A DNA stretch of 64,000 nucleotides from Lachnospiraceae bacterium (lineage in GTDB: Bacteria; Bacillota; Clostridia; Lachnospirales; Lachnospiraceae). The notes beneath the pieces are model-generated. The model was not told the DNA's origin. It saw only the letters and a program-made list of their open reading frames with translations, and searched no databases. Made by a program: the position numbers and the translations under genes. The stretch covers positions 124,001-188,000 of the forward strand of contig CAJTEW010000003.1 of assembly GCA_910575605.1 (NCBI GenBank), given 5' to 3'. The first letter of the stretch is position 1, and each line of letters starts with the position of its first letter. Shown here piece after piece: positions 61,200-64,000 of the stretch.

Positions 61200-64000
61200 A
61201 TGAAAAAGTTAGTTTCATATAGTTCATCACCATATAAAAGCATTAATTTTAAGCAATTATATGAGGAGACGACAAAAGAAAGTTTGGAAGTGTTTGAAAG
61301 TTTCCGATTCGATTGGGGGAGTACTAGAGAGGTACATATATTAGGGAATGAAGGAGAGCAGGACGATATTTTACAGATTTCGCCGGATGCTATAGGAGGG
61401 TATTACACTAATGATAGAACTTGGCTGCTGATTATATGCGATTCAATGTCGGATATAAGCAGATGGATAGAATTATTACCAAGTCAATTATCTTGTCTTG
61501 ATGTCAGATTCACACAAATTACTAAGATTGATTTGACAAAATTAATACGGCTAAAGAAGCTAAATTTATCAAATAATTTAAAACTATCACAAGTAGAAGG
61601 AATGTGCGATCTTTCAAAATTACAGCATTTAGATTTAAATTTTACTAATATAGAGGAATTACCGGATCTAGATATTTTTCCAGATTTACATGTATTAAAT
61701 ATGCGGAATAATCCAATAAATAGACTGAATGTGAAAGCCAACTTGTTAAAATTAAAGTATTTAGATATTTCTAATACGAAAGTTCAAAACATAGGTTTTT
61801 TACATAATTTTCCCAAATTAGTAAGGGTAAGTATACGTGGGACAAGTATTAAAGAGATTCCTCCACTTGAAGATTTAACGGAATTGGAATTTTTAGACTG
61901 CTACAAGACGCCTATCAATATACTTCCTGCATTAAATAAATTAAAAAAACTGCACTATTTAAATTTAGGGTATACAAATATATCTTCATTAGAAAACATT
62001 TTGTTACCAATTAGTTTGCGCTCGCTTGTGCTTGAAGGAACAGAAATAAGAGTAATTCCAGAGAATATAGCATCATTTTCAAATTTAAGAAAGCTAGATT
62101 TATCTAATATGAGATTAGATTCTTTGCCTGCAAGTATATTAGATTTAGAGCTGGAATTTTATTTAAATAAAAAAGGGATGGGTATACAGCTTCTTGATAC
62201 AAACATTGCTGATATGGACATGAGTATTTTGGAGCAGCCAAGATTAATTATAGAATCATGGTTTCACAATAAGGAGAATGTACAAGGAAACGAAGAGGAG
62301 ATGAATCCTCTTAATGAAGTAAAGGTAATATTTTTGGGAGATGGAGGAGCCGGAAAGAGTTTATCCATTCAACGTTTACTTAAAAATGGAAGCCTGCCAA
62401 AGGATTTTAACGGGGAGGCAACTCCAGGAATATCAATATTAAGCCATAATTATATTATAGAGTCCAGAAATATATTAATTCATTTTTGGGATTTTGGCGG
62501 ACAAGAGATTATGCATTCTATGCATAGAATGTTTTTAACGAAACGAACATTATATGTAGTATTTGTTAATGCAAGAGATAATACTCAAGATGAAAGAGCG
62601 CGGTATTGGCTTCATAATATAAAAAGCTTTGCTCAAGGTGCGCGGGTACTGCTCGTAATAAATCAAATTGATCAAAATCCATCAGCATCGGTAAATGAAC
62701 CAGCGTTGATGACATTGTATCCTAATATTACAAAGGTTATAAGGTTATCTGCCCAAAGATTTTCTCAAGACGAATTTAATAATTCTTTTCAGAAAGAATT
62801 ATTTTCGGAAGTAGAGAAAATACCATATATAAATGAGCCGTTTCTTGATTCATGGAATCTGCTGAAGAATAGACTTCAGTATATGAAAGAATATTATATA
62901 AATGAATATATGTTTCAAGAGATATGTGAAGAATGTGGCGTGGAGGCAGATAAGGAAGTAAGAAGTAGTCTATTGGAGTGGTTTAGTGACTTGGGCATTA
63001 GTTTTTGCTACCGTGATACTAGTGCGTTATCCGATTATATGATTTTAAGACCGGATTGGATTACAAATGCAATCTATATAATCTTATTTAATGGGGGATG
63101 TAAAGCAAATAATGGATTAATTAGACATGAAGATATACATCAATTATTAAAGAATCCGGTAAAGAAAGATGATTGGTTTAAAGGAGTATTGGATTTTATA
63201 TCATATTCGCCAGTTGAAATTGAGTATGTATTGGGGGTAATAAGAAAATTTAGGCTGTCATATCGGTTAAATGATGAGACAGAATTTATACCTATGCTAT
63301 GCGAGAGAAATGAAAAGCCAATTGCGAAAGAGATGGCAGAGAGTGAGAACGCATTAAATTATATAATTCAATATGAATATCTTCCTAATAATGTATTGCA
63401 TAGGTTAATGGTTGAGATGCGTAATGATTTGCAGCATGAGTATGTTTGGATGTCTGGAGCGGTTTTTTACTCTAAAGGTATGGGACTAAAAGCATTGGTT
63501 AAAATAGAGGATAATAATATAAAAATATATGTGATAAGTGCTAATGAGTTATATCCGCCAAATGTTTATTTAGGATTTATTAGAGGGGTCATACGAAATA
63601 TAAATGAGTCTTTAGGTTTAAATACAACGGAAAAAATAGTGTATAAGAAAAAAGGAACATCGGAAGAATTTGATTATGCTTATTTGCTGGACAGCTATCA
63701 GCATGGCAATAAGATAATTTATTCTGGTAAGCTGAAAAGGAATATTAATATTTTAGATATTTTGAATCAAACAGATGGAGAGATTAACTTTCGTAGAAAT
63801 AAGCTCGTACAAGATATCAAAGAGATATGTATAACGATGCAGGCAAATAAACTATTCTATTCCAAGGCAGAAAATGTACGTAATACACAAGTAAGAGACA
63901 TGCTTCGCAGTAAAGGATATTATACATCAGATCAAACGCTTAGGGGAGTATCTGTGAGTGGTAAACAGGCGGGAGAATTAGATTTGGAAATCATGGAGAC
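61200..64000 (+). CDS. LRR-Roc-COR (Roco) GTPase with C-terminal nuclease-like motif (3' partial)
   Basis: Open from ATG 61200 (GGGAGGAAAG upstream) past the window end; 933 codons visible. Residues about 90-330 are leucine-rich repeats (LKKLNLSNNLKL, LQHLDLNFTNI, LKYLDISNTKV and so on). The Roc GTPase has GDGGAGKS (380-387), DFGGQE (431-436) and NQID (488-491). COR follows (ILRPDWITNAIYIILFN, FIPMLCERN). The last visible part, SKGYYTSDQTLRGVSVSGK then GELDLEI (925-931), resembles the start of a PD-(D/E)XK nuclease core. Roco proteins are rare in Firmicutes. This looks like a sensor-switch-effector protein. Confidence 0.82.
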   Translation, partial: MKKLVSYSSSPYKSINFKQLYEETTKESLEVFESFRFDWGSTREVHILGNEGEQDDILQISPDAIGGYYTNDRTWLLIICDSMSDISRWIELLPSQLSCLDVRFTQITKIDLTKLIRLKKLNLSNNLKLSQVEGMCDLSKLQHLDLNFTNIEELPDLDIFPDLHVLNMRNNPINRLNVKANLLKLKYLDISNTKVQNIGFLHNFPKLVRVSIRGTSIKEIPPLEDLTELEFLDCYKTPINILPALNKLKKLHYLNLGYTNISSLENILLPISLRSLVLEGTEIRVIPENIASFSNLRKLDLSNMRLDSLPASILDLELEFYLNKKGMGIQLLDTNIADMDMSILEQPRLIIESWFHNKENVQGNEEEMNPLNEVKVIFLGDGGAGKSLSIQRLLKNGSLPKDFNGEATPGISILSHNYIIESRNILIHFWDFGGQEIMHSMHRMFLTKRTLYVVFVNARDNTQDERARYWLHNIKSFAQGARVLLVINQIDQNPSASVNEPALMTLYPNITKVIRLSAQRFSQDEFNNSFQKELFSEVEKIPYINEPFLDSWNLLKNRLQYMKEYYINEYMFQEICEECGVEADKEVRSSLLEWFSDLGISFCYRDTSALSDYMILRPDWITNAIYIILFNGGCKANNGLIRHEDIHQLLKNPVKKDDWFKGVLDFISYSPVEIEYVLGVIRKFRLSYRLNDETEFIPMLCERNEKPIAKEMAESENALNYIIQYEYLPNNVLHRLMVEMRNDLQHEYVWMSGAVFYSKGMGLKALVKIEDNNIKIYVISANELYPPNVYLGFIRGVIRNINESLGLNTTEKIVYKKKGTSEEFDYAYLLDSYQHGNKIIYSGKLKRNINILDILNQTDGEINFRRNKLVQDIKEICITMQANKLFYSKAENVRNTQVRDMLRSKGYYTSDQTLRGVSVSGKQAGELDLEIME

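Noticed and set aside
1-64000. CRISPR arrays, rRNA or tRNA genes
   Set aside because: No regularly spaced direct repeats and no rRNA-like stretch or tRNA-like cloverleaf ending in CCA was noticed on either strand. Small or unusual RNAs cannot be excluded by reading alone.

Overview
The window comes from a low-to-mid-GC Firmicute, most likely a gut Lachnospiraceae-type Clostridium relative. The evidence is strong purine-rich ribosome binding sites, a gdpP-rplI-dnaB block, a clostridial 2[4Fe-4S] ferredoxin, MutS2, YhaM and an RlmD-type methyltransferase. It divides into a conserved chromosomal half (about 1-24,900) and a heavily rearranged accessory/defence half (about 24,900-64,000, continuing past the window).

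Chromosomal half. Bases 1-4,130 hold the end of an unidentified gene, then a ribose/nucleoside-type ABC importer (ATPase, permease, lipoprotein) coupled to a pseudouridine-5'-phosphate glycosidase-like enzyme. Bases 4,225-10,331 hold a carbohydrate-binding protein and a complete galacto-N-biose/lacto-N-biose pathway: GH112 phosphorylase, sugar-1-P nucleotidyltransferase, NahK-like kinase and GalE. This points to use of mucin or milk-glycan disaccharides. Then come gdpP-rplI-dnaB, a small convergent coiled-coil gene, a ferredoxin too short for usual ORF cut-offs, a second sugar-binding lipoprotein, and on the minus strand mutS2 followed by an OmpR-type two-component pair. An HtrA-like protein that appears to lack its catalytic triad, yhaM and rlmD follow. 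Two long palindromic elements of one family sit at 16,367-16,447 and 23,372-23,443.

Accessory half. The 3' end of rlmD is frameshifted by an internal deletion and marks the start of the island. From 25.2 to 31.1 kb lies a graveyard of defence-type genes: a frameshifted ApeA-like HEPN gene, DUF1016 nucleases (one intact, one chimeric, one pseudogene), a second broken HEPN gene, RhuM, and an orphan methyltransferase tail. From 31.0 to 57.4 kb lies a type I restriction-modification locus (HTH, hsdM, an extra gene, hsdS, hsdR). Its hsdM is broken twice: by an IS3/IS150-type element and by a 17.5-kb insert (about 33,074-50,541) whose ends carry a 21-bp inverted repeat (17/21 matching).

That insert carries its own apparently coordinated cargo: a MerR regulator with a textbook long-spacer promoter, a membrane protein cut by an ISL3 element, an XRE repressor with ImmA/IrrE protease and zinc-ribbon proteins, a TcmP/three-Cys radical SAM pair, a split Eco57I-type methylase, a 1125-aa GIY-YIG-helicase-methylase-like protein, and a GmrSD-like DUF262/DUF1524/DUF4268 protein.

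Right end (58.6-64 kb, AT-rich). A calcineurin-like phosphoesterase with an unassigned N-terminal domain, a translationally coupled HAD phosphatase, and a long LRR-Roc-COR (Roco) GTPase form what looks like one module. The Roco gene ends, as the window closes, in a PD-(D/E)XK-like motif. I regard this as the best candidate for an undescribed conflict/defence system here. All functional assignments rest on reading translated sequence and remembered family motifs; no database search was run.
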